Source: Salinimicrobium flavum
Lineage (GTDB): Bacteria > Bacteroidota > Bacteroidia > Flavobacteriales > Flavobacteriaceae
Reading direction: 5' to 3'
DNA: 64,000 bases
Assembly: GCF_042684505.1 (NCBI RefSeq)
Contig: NZ_JBHULT010000013.1
Location: 1-64,000, forward strand
Shown: positions 54,227-62,801 of the stretch, one piece after another
How positions within the stretch are numbered: the first letter of the stretch is position 1
Layout: each line of letters starts with the position of its first letter
Translations under genes and position numbers: made by a program
Notes under the pieces: model-generated
What the model was told of the DNA's origin: nothing
Databases searched by the model: none
Seen by the model: only the letters and a program-made list of their open reading frames with translations

Positions 54227-55768
54227 TTAAAGAGGGATATTTCCGTGCTTGCGATCAATACGTAGCACCTCTTTATTCTCGAGCATACTAAAGGCCTTAA
54301 GCAACTTTCTTCTCGTTTCCCGCGGCATGATCACCTCATCAATAAATCCTCGTTGAGCTGCTTTGAATGGATTGGCGAATTTTTCGGCATATTCGGCTTC
54401 TTTTTCAGAAAGTTTCAATTCGGGGTTCTCTGCTTTCTGGATCTCTTTCCTGAAGATGATCTCGCTGGCACCTTTAGCCCCCATCACAGCAATTTCAGCA
54501 GTTGGCCAGGCGAAGTTAAGATCGGCGCCAATATGTTTGGAATTCATCACGTCATAGGCGCCTCCATAAGCCTTTCTTGTGATCACGGTTACCCGGGGCA
54601 CAGTGGCTTCACTTAAGGCATAAAGCAATTTTGCTCCATGTAAAATGATCCCGTTCCACTCCTGGTCTGTTCCCGGGAGGAACCCCGGAACATCTACCAG
54701 CACCAGCAACGGAATATTAAAACAATCGCAGAACCTCGTAAAACGGGCTGCTTTTTTGGAGGAATCAACATCCAGCACTCCGGCAAGGCTCATAGGCTGG
54801 TTAGCCACGATACCAATACTTCGACCGCCCAGCCTCGCAAATCCTACGATAATATTACTGGCATAATCTTTATGGATCTCAAAAAAGGAATCCTCATCAA
54901 TAATTCCCGTAATTACCTCATGCATATCATAAGGTTTGCTGGAACTATCGGGAACTATCCCTTCCAGTACGTCACGCATCTCGTCCCCCATCTCATAATC
55001 GAGCTTCCGGGCAGTTTCTTTATTATTCTGCGGGAGGTAACTCAACAGGGTCTTGATCTCTTCCAGGCAACTCAGGTCATTAGCAGCGGTAAGATGGGTC
55101 ACACCCGATTTTGTGGAGTGTGTACTTGCGCCTCCCAGCTCTTCTGAGGTAACAGTTTCATTGGTCACCGTCTTCACCACATTGGGACCGGTAACGAACA
55201 TATAACTGGTATCCTGTACCATGATCGTGAAATCTGTCATGGCAGGTGAATATACTGCTCCTCCCGCACAGGGCCCCATAATGGCCGATATCTGCGGAAT
55301 GACACCGGAAGCCTGCACATTACGGTAAAAAATATCGGCATATCCTCCCAGCGATCTTACCCCTTCCTGGATGCGTGCTCCGCCAGAATCATTAAGACCA
55401 ATGATAGGAGCCCCCACTTTCATGGCATGATCCATTACTTTGCAGATCTTTTCGGCATGGGTTTCAGATAAAGATCCTCCAAAAACGGTAAAATCCTGGG
55501 CAAAAACATAAACCAGCCTACCGTTCACGGTGCCATATCCGGTTACCACTCCGTCACCATAATACAGCTGATCTTCCATTCCGAAATCTGTGGTGCGGTG
55601 GGTGACCAGGATCCCGATCTCTTCAAAAGAGCCTTCATCCAGCAGGTAATTCACCCGCTCCCGTGCAGTAAGTTTCTTTTGTTCATGTTGCTTTGCAATC
55701 CTTTTTTCCCCACCCCCAACAAGGGCCTGAGATATCTTATCCTGTAATTTCCTGGTATTTTCGCTCAT
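54227..55768 (-). CDS. Acyl-CoA carboxylase beta (carboxyltransferase) subunit
   Basis: 513 residues of the PccB/AccD5 type with both carboxyltransferase halves. GLNDSGGARIQEGVRSLGGYADIF and GPCAGGAVYSPAMTDF form the first oxyanion region; DVPGFLPGTDQEWNGIILHGAKLLYAL the second. It transfers carboxyl from biotin to acetyl- or propionyl-CoA. Last gene of the three-gene carboxylase operon (25 bases after accC). Confidence 0.93.
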   Translation of the reverse strand: MSENTRKLQDKISQALVGGGEKRIAKQHEQKKLTARERVNYLLDEGSFEEIGILVTHRTTDFGMEDQLYYGDGVVTGYGTVNGRLVYVFAQDFTVFGGSLSETHAEKICKVMDHAMKVGAPIIGLNDSGGARIQEGVRSLGGYADIFYRNVQASGVIPQISAIMGPCAGGAVYSPAMTDFTIMVQDTSYMFVTGPNVVKTVTNETVTSEELGGASTHSTKSGVTHLTAANDLSCLEEIKTLLSYLPQNNKETARKLDYEMGDEMRDVLEGIVPDSSSKPYDMHEVITGIIDEDSFFEIHKDYASNIIVGFARLGGRSIGIVANQPMSLAGVLDVDSSKKAARFTRFCDCFNIPLLVLVDVPGFLPGTDQEWNGIILHGAKLLYALSEATVPRVTVITRKAYGGAYDVMNSKHIGADLNFAWPTAEIAVMGAKGASEIIFRKEIQKAENPELKLSEKEAEYAEKFANPFKAAQRGFIDEVIMPRETRRKLLKAFSMLENKEVLRIDRKHGNIPL

Positions 55769-55793
55769 ATTGAAAATTCTGTTGTAATCGAAA

Positions 55794-57236
55794 TTAGTGA
55801 TTTGGCAACCTCAACAGCTGCCGGTCTTCCAAATATTGTTTCAGGGCGATCAATGCTGCCAGTTCGGCTTCTTCCCTCTTTTGTTCCTGCAGCTTCTCTG
55901 CAGAATAATATTTTTTGACGAAATGGGTGTCAAAATTCCCACTTCGGAAGGCTTCATGTTCAAATACGAATTTCCCGAAGGGCAGAGTTGTTTTTACTCC
56001 TTTGACCACATAGCTATCTATGGCCGATATCATAAGCTGGATCGCCTCCTCACGGGTTTTGCCGTAAGTAATAAGCTTGGCCAGCATAGGATCGTAGTAG
56101 ATAGGTACTTCCATGCCTTCCTCAAACCCGTCGTCCAGACGAATTCCTTTTCCCGAAGGTCCCCGATACTCCTCCAAAGTCCCCACACTTGGAATAAAAT
56201 CCTCTTCAGGGTCTTCTGCGTATACACGGAGTTCCATGGCATGACCATTGATCGTAAGGCCCTCTTGAGTAAAATCCAATTCTTCCCCCCTTGCGACATT
56301 TATCTGCTGTTCTACCAGGTCTATGCCGGTAATGAATTCGGTTACCGGGTGTTCGACCTGTAAGCGGGTATTCATTTCAAGAAAGTAAAAATTCCTGTCC
56401 TCATCCAGCAGGAATTCTACGGTACCTGCACCCACATAATCACAAGCCCTTGCAACTTTTACGGCAGCCTCACCCATTTCCTTCCGTAAGGCATCATCCA
56501 GTATGGAGGATGGGGCTTCTTCAACTACTTTTTGATGCCGTCTTTGGATACTGCACTCCCTTTCGAACAGGTGAAGAATATTTCCATGGGTATCTGCCAG
56601 TACCTGTATCTCAATGTGCCGTGGGGAACCAATATATTTTTCAATAAAAACAGAGCCATCTCCAAAAGCAGATTCTGCTTCACTAATGGCACGCTTCATT
56701 TGATCTTCAAGGTCCTTCTCCTTTTCAACAATGCGCATTCCCTTACCCCCTCCACCGGCAGATGCCTTGATGAGGATAGGGAATCCTATCTCTTTTGCTA
56801 TCTGTTTAGCTTTTTCGGGATCTGTTATGGCCTCATCAACTCCGGGAACCATAGGAATGTCGTAATCTTTTACTGCATCTTTAGCCGCAAGCTTGCTTCC
56901 CATGATCCTTATCGCCTTTGAACCCGGGCCTATCCATGTGATCCCGTTTTGTTCCACCTTTTCGGCAAAATCGGCATTTTCGCTTAAGAAGCCGTAACCG
57001 GGATGTATCCCGTCTACATTCAGCTCTTTGGCAACCAGGATGATCTTGTCACCTCTAAGATAGGATTGGTTTGAGGGTGGTTCTCCAATATGAACGGCCT
57101 CATCTGCAAATCTCACATGAGGAGAGTTCCTGTCGGCCGAAGAATAGACCGCTACAGTCTTTATTCCCATTTTACGGGCGGTTCTCATAACTCTCAAGGC
57201 TATCTCGCCCCTGTTGGCAACCAGTATTTTTTTCAT
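55794..57236 (-). CDS. accC: Biotin carboxylase subunit
   Basis: 480 residues. ATP-grasp fold with the glycine loop ASAGGGGKGMRIV, RECSIQRRHQKVVEEAPS and EMNTRLQVEHPVTE (the metal and bicarbonate site). It is longer at the C-terminus than E. coli AccC by some 30 residues, ending in a helical, Lys/Glu-rich tail. Partner of the beta subunit and the BCCP gene. Confidence 0.94.
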   Translation of the reverse strand: MKKILVANRGEIALRVMRTARKMGIKTVAVYSSADRNSPHVRFADEAVHIGEPPSNQSYLRGDKIILVAKELNVDGIHPGYGFLSENADFAEKVEQNGITWIGPGSKAIRIMGSKLAAKDAVKDYDIPMVPGVDEAITDPEKAKQIAKEIGFPILIKASAGGGGKGMRIVEKEKDLEDQMKRAISEAESAFGDGSVFIEKYIGSPRHIEIQVLADTHGNILHLFERECSIQRRHQKVVEEAPSSILDDALRKEMGEAAVKVARACDYVGAGTVEFLLDEDRNFYFLEMNTRLQVEHPVTEFITGIDLVEQQINVARGEELDFTQEGLTINGHAMELRVYAEDPEEDFIPSVGTLEEYRGPSGKGIRLDDGFEEGMEVPIYYDPMLAKLITYGKTREEAIQLMISAIDSYVVKGVKTTLPFGKFVFEHEAFRSGNFDTHFVKKYYSAEKLQEQKREEAELAALIALKQYLEDRQLLRLPNH

Positions 57237-57292
57237 TCTTTCTTTTCCTTTTTAAAACAGAAATTTGAGGTGGGTTTTAACTTTAGGATGGC

Positions 57293-57778
57293 TTATTCCA
57301 TTTCGATCAACAGCTGGTCCTTATCTACCGTCTGCCCCCTGGTAACAGCGACAGATTTCACCACTCCGTCACGCGGAGCGGTTAGAGTGTTCTCCATTTT
57401 CATAGCCTCGAGAACCAGCAGATAGTCACCTTCTTTTACTTCTGCCCCCTCTTCCACTTGTACATCGAGAATTAGGCCGGGCATGGGCGCCTTGATATTA
57501 TTCACTACCTGGGCAGAAGCAAGGGTTAGTCCCATATCTTCTATTAAAAGATCCAGATCATTGGATATCCTGATATCATAGGTGTTGGAATTGATCTTTA
57601 TCTGGTAGTTCTTTTCTAAAAATTCTGAGCTTTGGAGGATTGCTTTAAAGGACCTGTTCTCCTTTAGAATATGAAATTCTGATCCTGATCTTTTTTGAAT
57701 ATCCAGAGAGGTTATCTCTTCTTCGGAAAACCGGAATTCAAATTCGTTGTTTACAACAACCTTAAAATGTTGATCCAT
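57293..57778 (-). CDS. Biotin carboxyl carrier protein
   Basis: 161 residues. The C-terminal lipoyl/biotinyl domain (about 93-161) has the biotinylated lysine K127 in EAMKMEN. The N-terminal about 90 residues are a separate beta domain found in acyl-CoA carboxylase carriers. First gene of the carboxylase operon. Likely acetyl- or propionyl-CoA carboxylase; the substrate cannot be fixed from sequence. Confidence 0.93.
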   Translation of the reverse strand: MDQHFKVVVNNEFEFRFSEEEITSLDIQKRSGSEFHILKENRSFKAILQSSEFLEKNYQIKINSNTYDIRISNDLDLLIEDMGLTLASAQVVNNIKAPMPGLILDVQVEEGAEVKEGDYLLVLEAMKMENTLTAPRDGVVKSVAVTRGQTVDKDQLLIEME

Positions 57779-57849
57779 ATAATAAAGTTTTCTGCACTTT
57801 CCGTAAATATAAAAAATAATAATCCCTTTACATTAAGGTTATCCTAAAA

Positions 57850-57887
57850 GAAAAGAGGTTACACGAAAGACCGTGTAACCTCTTTTT
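57850..57887. terminator. Bidirectional terminator beside the DUF3703 gene
   Basis: Stem AAAAGAGGTTACACG (57851-57865) against CGTGTAACCTCTTTT (57872-57886) with a six-base loop. For the minus-strand DUF3703 gene it is followed by CTTTTAGG. Confidence 0.88.
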
Positions 57888-57904
57888 AAAAAAATTTTGT
57901 TCTA

Positions 57905-58267
57905 TTATTTACTGTTCAGGATATTCTGAATATCGGGAGGGACCGGCATTGGCCGCAGAGGAGGCACATTGGCTCCTCCGGTATTCCCTAATGGGATTTT
58001 TCCTACAAAAGATTTAACCCCTCCTACCAGCAGCCGTGGGATCTGCCCCAAAATCTCCTTGAGATCTTTAATGGCAAAACCAAACTTGAGCATGAGCCAG
58101 TGAGCATGGGAGTGTGTACCGGGATACGACTGACCTATCACATGGGCTCTTTCCAGGTGGTGCCAGGCATGAATGAAATCGCCATCTTTAAAAGCTTTCC
58201 TGTATAGCACCAGTTCTCTTAAGTAATAATACTTAAGCCGTTTTGGAATTTGGGTATTAAACTTCAT
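57905..58267 (-). CDS. DUF3703 domain protein
   Basis: 120 residues. The helical core FIHAWHHLERAHVIGQSYPGTHSHAHWLMLKFGF is the DUF3703 signature, rich in His (potential metal ligands H in HAWHHLERAH and HSHAHW). The C-terminal third is Gly/Pro rich (GNTGGANVPPLRPMPVPP). The family often sits near sulfur or heavy-metal genes. It follows the persulfide dioxygenase by 19 bases in one unit. Confidence 0.88.
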   Translation of the reverse strand: MKFNTQIPKRLKYYYLRELVLYRKAFKDGDFIHAWHHLERAHVIGQSYPGTHSHAHWLMLKFGFAIKDLKEILGQIPRLLVGGVKSFVGKIPLGNTGGANVPPLRPMPVPPDIQNILNSK

Positions 58268-58286
58268 CTCTCAATACTTTCGGATA

Positions 58287-59624
58287 TTATGTAAATTTCT
58301 GAATATCTTCACTTAGATCGTACACCCTGGTATCCTTGAATTTGTTTTTCAGGATACTACTTCCGGCAGAAGACCGGTATCCACCTGCACAGTGCACGAC
58401 AATGGGTTTTTCTGAAGGAACTTCCCAGGATTTTTCCCTTAACTCATTTAAGGGAATTGTTATGGCGTCTTCAAAGATCTTTCCTTCTGCAACCTCCGAG
58501 TCGTTTCGAATATCAACAATAGTGTATTTCTCAGGATGCTTTTTAAAATCCCTGAGGTCGAATTCATCAGATTTTTGGGAAACATTTTCCGAAAGGGTCA
58601 CAATGCCTTTTAGTTGTTTTTCATAGCCAATTTTCGCAGTTCTTTCGAGGAGATCCCTTACGTTCCCTATACTCTGCACAACAAGGTAGAAAGGTTCTTC
58701 AGGTTTTAAGATCGCTCCAAGCCATGTTTCGTATTTGTCATCTTCATTACGGGCCATTATATTAATGCTATTGGGCAGGTGCCCCTCTTTATACCTGTCG
58801 CCATCCCTGGAATCAATTACAGTGACACCATTTTTCAAGCTTTCTACTGACAGGTGTAGCTTTACTGCTGCTTTCGTTTTCTGCACATTATCTGCTCCCG
58901 CTTTATTGACGTCAACATTGAAACCAAAATAATGTGGGATAAATGGCTGGTCCTTCAGGATGGTTTCCACGAACTTCTCCTCTGTCTGATCTTGGAAAGC
59001 CCAATTGAATTTACGCTCCTGTCCCAGGGTACTGGAGGAATCTGTACTCATATTTTTTCCGCAAAGAGAACCTGCACCATGAGCGGGATATACTATAGCA
59101 TCATCTGGCAGCCCATTGAATTTGTGCTGCATGGTATGGTACATATCTTTAGCGAGTTCAACTCTTTTCGCTTTCATATTCCCTACTTTCTCCCTGAGAT
59201 CAGGGCGACCAACGTCACCAATAAAGAGGGTGTCCCCTGTAAAAAGGGCGGTTTTAGACTTCGATTCTGCAACAATAGTGATACTATCTGGTGAATGCCC
59301 GGGAGTATTTAAGGCTCTGAAGGTCACTTCCCCCATTTCCACTTTGTCTCCCTCATCAAAGGACTTGTGTTCATAATCTGCCCCCAGCAGTTTGCTTACA
59401 TAGATAGTAGCCCCGGTTTGGTCATGGATCTGGCAATGACCGCTCACAAAATCTGCATGGGGGTGTGTTTCAAACACTGCCACGATCTTCGCATGATGTT
59501 CTTCTGCATAACGATAGTACTGCAAAGGATTTCTACTTGGATCTATAAGGGCCATCTTTCCATCACTAATTACCGCATAGGAATAATGGGCAAGAGGGCT
59601 ATCTTTAAATTGTTTGATTTTCAT
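58287..59624 (-). CDS. ETHE1-like persulfide dioxygenase with two rhodanese domains (CstB-like)
   Basis: 445 residues. The metallo-beta-lactamase domain (about 1-245) has H54, H56, D58 and H63 in ETHPHADFVSGH plus PGHSPDSI and the GDTLFIGDVGR motif, as in ETHE1 enzymes that oxidise glutathione persulfide. The first rhodanese domain (about 262-345) has SIGN where the active Cys should be and is probably inactive; the second (about 362-445) has C412 in HCAGGYRSS. The same MBL/dead/live arrangement is known from CstB. Controlled by a Crp/Fnr-like box at 59776. Confidence 0.92.
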   Translation of the reverse strand: MKIKQFKDSPLAHYSYAVISDGKMALIDPSRNPLQYYRYAEEHHAKIVAVFETHPHADFVSGHCQIHDQTGATIYVSKLLGADYEHKSFDEGDKVEMGEVTFRALNTPGHSPDSITIVAESKSKTALFTGDTLFIGDVGRPDLREKVGNMKAKRVELAKDMYHTMQHKFNGLPDDAIVYPAHGAGSLCGKNMSTDSSSTLGQERKFNWAFQDQTEEKFVETILKDQPFIPHYFGFNVDVNKAGADNVQKTKAAVKLHLSVESLKNGVTVIDSRDGDRYKEGHLPNSINIMARNEDDKYETWLGAILKPEEPFYLVVQSIGNVRDLLERTAKIGYEKQLKGIVTLSENVSQKSDEFDLRDFKKHPEKYTIVDIRNDSEVAEGKIFEDAITIPLNELREKSWEVPSEKPIVVHCAGGYRSSAGSSILKNKFKDTRVYDLSEDIQKFT

Positions 59625-59745
59625 GATTTCAGTTTTTCTATTCTATTTTCTTCATTTTCATTCCCGCTAAAAGGCGGGAAAGATTCGCTTATATCCGTAA
59701 TGAACTGGAATTCAATACATTCGGTTACGATTAAATTCAGGACAG

Positions 59746-59789
59746 CAAAAATACATTTTTAGCACTGTTAAAGCAGTAACAAGAGTTAC
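59746..59789 (-). promoter_or_regulatory. Promoter with Crp/Fnr-like palindrome for the persulfide dioxygenase unit
   Basis: Minus-strand -7 element TATTTTTG (59753-59746) and the palindrome GTAAC-AAGA-GTTAC (59776-59789). Their centres are 33 bases apart, which places the palindrome at about -41, the class II position of Crp/Fnr activators. No -33 TTG is present. Confidence 0.55.
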
Positions 59790-59837
59790 ATTGGCAAAAT
59801 TTTAAGAAATATAGACAACAGACAAGTTATCAGAATT

Positions 59838-60326
59838 TCAATTGAATTCGGCACAATCAGCAGAGGGGGTATATACCCCTGCGGCCTGTTGATAGACCAG
59901 AGTGGCACCCAGGTGACCCACATACATGAGCAATCCGCTTCCGGCGGCAAGTATTAAGGTAACCGTGACCAGAAAGAACATATTTCTGAAAAGGGGAAAT
60001 TTTATATAACGTAAAAGATCTATGGCAAGGCCTGCGCTGAAGACCCAGGCTGTATTCCAGGCCATGTTCTCATGTTCCTTGAGAACGGTAGGATCACATA
60101 GGGTTCGGGAAACGGCACCATCGGCAAGGTCACCGGTATAGATCGCTACCCAGACACCTAACACACCCAATCCCAATAATACCGTACCACCACGTTCCCA
60201 TACCTCTCTCCTGTACCTAAGGGCTATGACCTTGAATAAAAAGGCCACCAGGAGTAAAGCTATGGGAAAATGAACGGACAGAGGGTGAAATACCTCTGTC
60301 CGCCAGAATTCCGGAGTCTGCTCCAT
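59838..60326 (-). CDS. DUF2231 membrane protein
   Basis: 162 residues with four helices (about 20-40, 45-62, 88-108, 115-140). HPLSVHFPIALLLVAFLF is the DUF2231 signature with conserved histidines, which could bind haem or metal. It starts two bases after the lipoprotein gene stop. Confidence 0.85.
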   Translation of the reverse strand: MEQTPEFWRTEVFHPLSVHFPIALLLVAFLFKVIALRYRREVWERGGTVLLGLGVLGVWVAIYTGDLADGAVSRTLCDPTVLKEHENMAWNTAWVFSAGLAIDLLRYIKFPLFRNMFFLVTVTLILAAGSGLLMYVGHLGATLVYQQAAGVYTPSADCAEFN

Positions 60327-60328
60327 TT

Positions 60329-60643
60329 TTATTCCAGAACTTTAATTGAAATTGGATCCAGTCTTTTTCCTTCCTTTCTTACCTCTACTTCAACCCGCAT
60401 CCCTTCTTCTAATTCTGCAAACTCGATCTGGTTGCCATTTCTGGTAAGTTCGGTTTGATCTGTAAAATAAAGTTCAAGGGTTTGGTCGTCATTTGTCTCG
60501 ACATAGATCTCAGTCTTGGAAGCCTCTACCTCCTTGATCGTACCTTGGTAGGTCCCCGATTCAACTACATCGGTTTTTTCTCCACAGGAAACGAACAGGA
60601 GAATAGTTGCAAAAAGAACAGTGGTGAAAACTTTAATTTTCAT
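60329..60643 (-). CDS. Small lipoprotein with OB-like beta domain
   Basis: 104 residues. Lipoprotein signal ending LLFVSC (Cys about 20), then a beta-rich domain (TYQGTIKEVEASKTEIYVET, EGMRVEVEVRK) like the DUF5666/DUF1344 OB-type folds that bind metals or small ligands. Cotranscribed with DUF2231. Function unknown. Confidence 0.7.
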   Translation of the reverse strand: MKIKVFTTVLFATILLFVSCGEKTDVVESGTYQGTIKEVEASKTEIYVETNDDQTLELYFTDQTELTRNGNQIEFAELEEGMRVEVEVRKEGKRLDPISIKVLE

Positions 60644-60796
60644 AATCTGGTTTTTTAGGTGGTTGTTTTAAAGTTACCTGCAGCCACAGGAACTTCTAAT
60701 TTACCTAAAAAGCCATTCTTTCCCAAATCACCTCCTCTTTATTTTGTGTCTCCACAGAATTATGACATCCCTGATGATCGTTTATCTGAAAGTTTT

Positions 60797-60840
60797 GTAA
60801 CAATTGTAACATTTCAATCCAATGAGGCATTATATATTTG
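60797..60840 (+). promoter_or_regulatory. Promoter with Crp/Fnr-like box for the PPP-tailed gene and DoxX operon
   Basis: GTAAC-AATT-GTAAC (60797-60810), one change from the palindrome at 59776, and the -7 element TATATTTG (60833-60840). The centres are again exactly 33 bases apart. The half-site can also be read as a direct repeat TTGTAACA at 60795 and 60804. The ATG follows eight bases after the -7. Confidence 0.6.
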
Positions 60841-60848
60841 CCTTCTTC

Positions 60849-61199
60849 ATGGAATTAAAAAACTACATAGCGCTCATGTTTGTCATTCTTTTCGCAGGAA
60901 AAGTAGTGACTGTTGATGCCAGGATCTTTATGATCCTGATGGATTCTGTGGGAGTAAGCCTGGTCAACGACCGGTGTGAAAAACCACTTTTTTCAGATCA
61001 GTCAGATGCGACAGATATTGCCGAAGCGGTTATGATCCCCTCCCTTGAGATGGATTTTTTATGCCATACCCTATTTGATCTACGAATCATGGAGTGGCCT
61101 TCCGGTATTGCCTATATGAACTTCAGGCAATACACATACCAGGATCCGGGAATCATTTCCTCCCACCATGAAAAATTCTATCCCCCTCCCAAAGCCTAA
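60849..61199 (+). CDS. Small exported protein with two cysteines and a C-terminal PPP motif
   Basis: About 116 residues from ATG 60849 (MELKNYIALMFVILFAGKVV); nine codons upstream are open but overlap the -7 element. A signal or membrane segment (about 6-20), Cys in NDRCEKPLF and DFLCHTLFD, and the C-terminal FYPPPKA. I know no family for certain; the PPP end recalls small HYC_CC_PP proteins linked to metal uptake in Bacteroidota, but their HYC and CC motifs are absent. First gene of the plus-strand thiol cluster. Confidence 0.6.
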   Translation: MELKNYIALMFVILFAGKVVTVDARIFMILMDSVGVSLVNDRCEKPLFSDQSDATDIAEAVMIPSLEMDFLCHTLFDLRIMEWPSGIAYMNFRQYTYQDPGIISSHHEKFYPPPKA

Positions 61200-61230
61200 C
61201 CTGTTTCCCATTCTTTATAAATCCGGGTGA

Positions 61231-61256
61231 GACTGGCGCATTTTGCGCCAATAGTC
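61231..61256 (+). terminator. GC-rich hairpin before the doxX gene
   Basis: GACTGGCGC, loop ATTTT, GCGCC with an AAT bulge then AGTC. No T-run, so more an attenuator or RNA-processing element than a full terminator. Confidence 0.35.
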
Positions 61257-61315
61257 CTGACTCATTCTTTTGAGTTCTTTCCCCCGGCAGGTTAACTTAT
61301 TTATTATACATATTT

Positions 61316-61723
61316 ATGAACACAAATCTTATTGTGAGTCGTCTCTCGGTACAGATCTTCCGGGTGATGCTCAGCGGGATCTTTCTGGTGGCAAGTTTCA
61401 GTCATTTGATCAACCTGGAAAAGACCCTTCAAAGAATTGAACAGGCAAAATTCAAGGGGATCGCCTATATGTTTGGCGAACCGCGCTTTATGGTGATAGC
61501 CTCGGGCATCGTCATGTTGATCGCCGGATTATCCCTCCTTGCTGGTTTTAAAACACGATGGTCTGCAGCGGTTTTAGTAGCCGTTATTGTACCTATCACC
61601 CTTACCATACAGGTAGGACAGATCACCACCCTGGGTCCCCTTTTCAAGAACATCGCGATCATTGGCGGACTCACATTTTTTATTATGAACGATTTCAACA
61701 ATTCACAAAACAACATATCATGA
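61316..61723 (+). CDS. DoxX family membrane protein
   Basis: 135 residues with four helices. The motif ASFSHLINLEKTLQRIEQA and the VMLIAGLSLLAGFKTRWSAAVLVAVI segments match DoxX. DoxX-type proteins are membrane subunits of thiol or thiosulfate oxidation; the substrate here is unknown. The stop overlaps the DsrE gene start by four bases (ATGA). Confidence 0.87.
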   Translation: MNTNLIVSRLSVQIFRVMLSGIFLVASFSHLINLEKTLQRIEQAKFKGIAYMFGEPRFMVIASGIVMLIAGLSLLAGFKTRWSAAVLVAVIVPITLTIQVGQITTLGPLFKNIAIIGGLTFFIMNDFNNSQNNIS

Positions 61724-62175
61724 AAAAGACACTTTTATTAAGTATCGCATTATTGCTAACAATCTTCAGTACAAATGCACAAACACATTCAGAAAAAGAA
61801 CATTCAGAAAAAGAACATTCAGAAAAGGAACATTCAGAAAAAATCAATTACGTAGTGCTCACCAGGCAGGTGCCGCAGCTTAAACCCATATTATTAGCCG
61901 CCGAAGAACTGGCAAAACAGGACGGTAAGAATTTCGGGGATTTCCAGGTAGTGGTTTGCGGAAAAACCGTGCAGGAGCTCACTAATGAGGAAGCAATGAA
62001 AGTTTTCCTGGAACAGGCTGAAGAAGCAGGGGTGACCATTAACGCCTGTGGTTTCTCACTGAAGAAATTTGGTGTGGATAAAACCAAATTACACCCCAAT
62101 ATAAAGGTCGCAGATAACGGGATCCTTTACAATTTTGAGCTTCAGAAGAAAGGATACCTAAGCATTGAACTTTAA
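61720..62175 (+). CDS. Exported DsrE-like protein with HSEKE repeat
   Basis: 151 residues. Signal peptide MKKTLLLSIALLLTIFSTNA, then four tandem HSEKE-type repeats (about 23-41), then a DsrE/F-like domain (INYVVLTRQVPQLKPILLAAEEL, VVVCGKTVQEL, NACGFSLKKFGV). Two cysteines (VVCGK and NACGF) are placed as sulfur-relay residues. DsrE proteins usually act in the cytoplasm; the signal peptide puts this one in the periplasm. It lies between doxX and tlpA in one operon. Confidence 0.8.
   Translation: MKKTLLLSIALLLTIFSTNAQTHSEKEHSEKEHSEKEHSEKINYVVLTRQVPQLKPILLAAEELAKQDGKNFGDFQVVVCGKTVQELTNEEAMKVFLEQAEEAGVTINACGFSLKKFGVDKTKLHPNIKVADNGILYNFELQKKGYLSIEL
61786..61845 (+). repeat. Four copies of a 15-base in-frame repeat encoding HSEKE
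   Basis: Unit cattcagaaaaagaa repeated four times, copies nearly identical, encoding HSEKE-HSEKE-HSEKE-HSEKI just after the signal peptide. Copy number may vary by slippage between strains. Confidence 0.85.
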
Positions 62176-62201
62176 TATCAATTGAGCAAAACCGAATCAT
62201 C

Positions 62202-62795
62202 ATGAATAAGAAACTTAAAAAGAATTTAATTGAATACGGAATAATAGGAGCAGTTTTTATAGGTCTCTTTGTTACAGGACTACACACAGAGGTGTTTGGT
62301 TTTCTGCAACGCGGTATACTTAAAACAGGCCTTATGAACCCTGATGTGGAAGAGAAAGCAGAGATCGCCGAAGCTAACATAAATCCCAATGCAGATTTTA
62401 ACCTGCAGCTTATAAATTCTGAAGGAGAAAGAGTGAATATGGCAGATTTTCGTGGAAAAGTGATCTTTTTCAACGTTTGGGCTACCTGGTGTCCTCCCTG
62501 TGTGGCCGAAATGCCGGGGATCAATGAGCTCTATAAGGATGTAAAAGACCAGAACGTGGAATTTATCATGCTTTCTGTAGACCAGGATTTTGACAAAGCC
62601 ATAGACTTTAACGAGAGAAAAGGATACGAGTTTGAGGTTTACAGAGCTGCCAGCCCTATGCCCCAGATGTATACTTCGAGAAGTATACCCACCACCTATG
62701 TGATAGACGCCAACGGAAAACTGGCTATGACCCACAGGGGAATGGGAGATTATGATACCAAAAAATTCAGGGACTTCCTTCAGAAACTACAGTAA
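62202..62795 (+). CDS. Membrane-anchored TlpA-type thioredoxin-like protein
   Basis: 197 residues. An N-terminal helix (IIGAVFIGLFVTGLH, about 14-28) anchors it in the inner membrane; the thioredoxin domain faces the periplasm with the redox pair C97 and C100 in WATWCPPC and the cis-Pro in SIPTTYVID. TlpA/ResA proteins reduce disulfides, e.g. of cytochrome c or of thiol-carrying proteins. Its electron source would be the DsbD just downstream. Confidence 0.92.
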   Translation: MNKKLKKNLIEYGIIGAVFIGLFVTGLHTEVFGFLQRGILKTGLMNPDVEEKAEIAEANINPNADFNLQLINSEGERVNMADFRGKVIFFNVWATWCPPCVAEMPGINELYKDVKDQNVEFIMLSVDQDFDKAIDFNERKGYEFEVYRAASPMPQMYTSRSIPTTYVIDANGKLAMTHRGMGDYDTKKFRDFLQKLQ

Positions 62796-62801
62796 AAATC
62801 A

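Noticed and set aside
60659..60916. Plus-strand frame across the promoter region before 60849
   Set aside because: It overlaps the -7 element, the Crp/Fnr-like box and the following gene in another frame, with no recognisable features.
61786..61845. Short repeats as a CRISPR array
   Set aside because: The units are in frame, contiguous without spacers, and encode HSEKE in an expressed protein.
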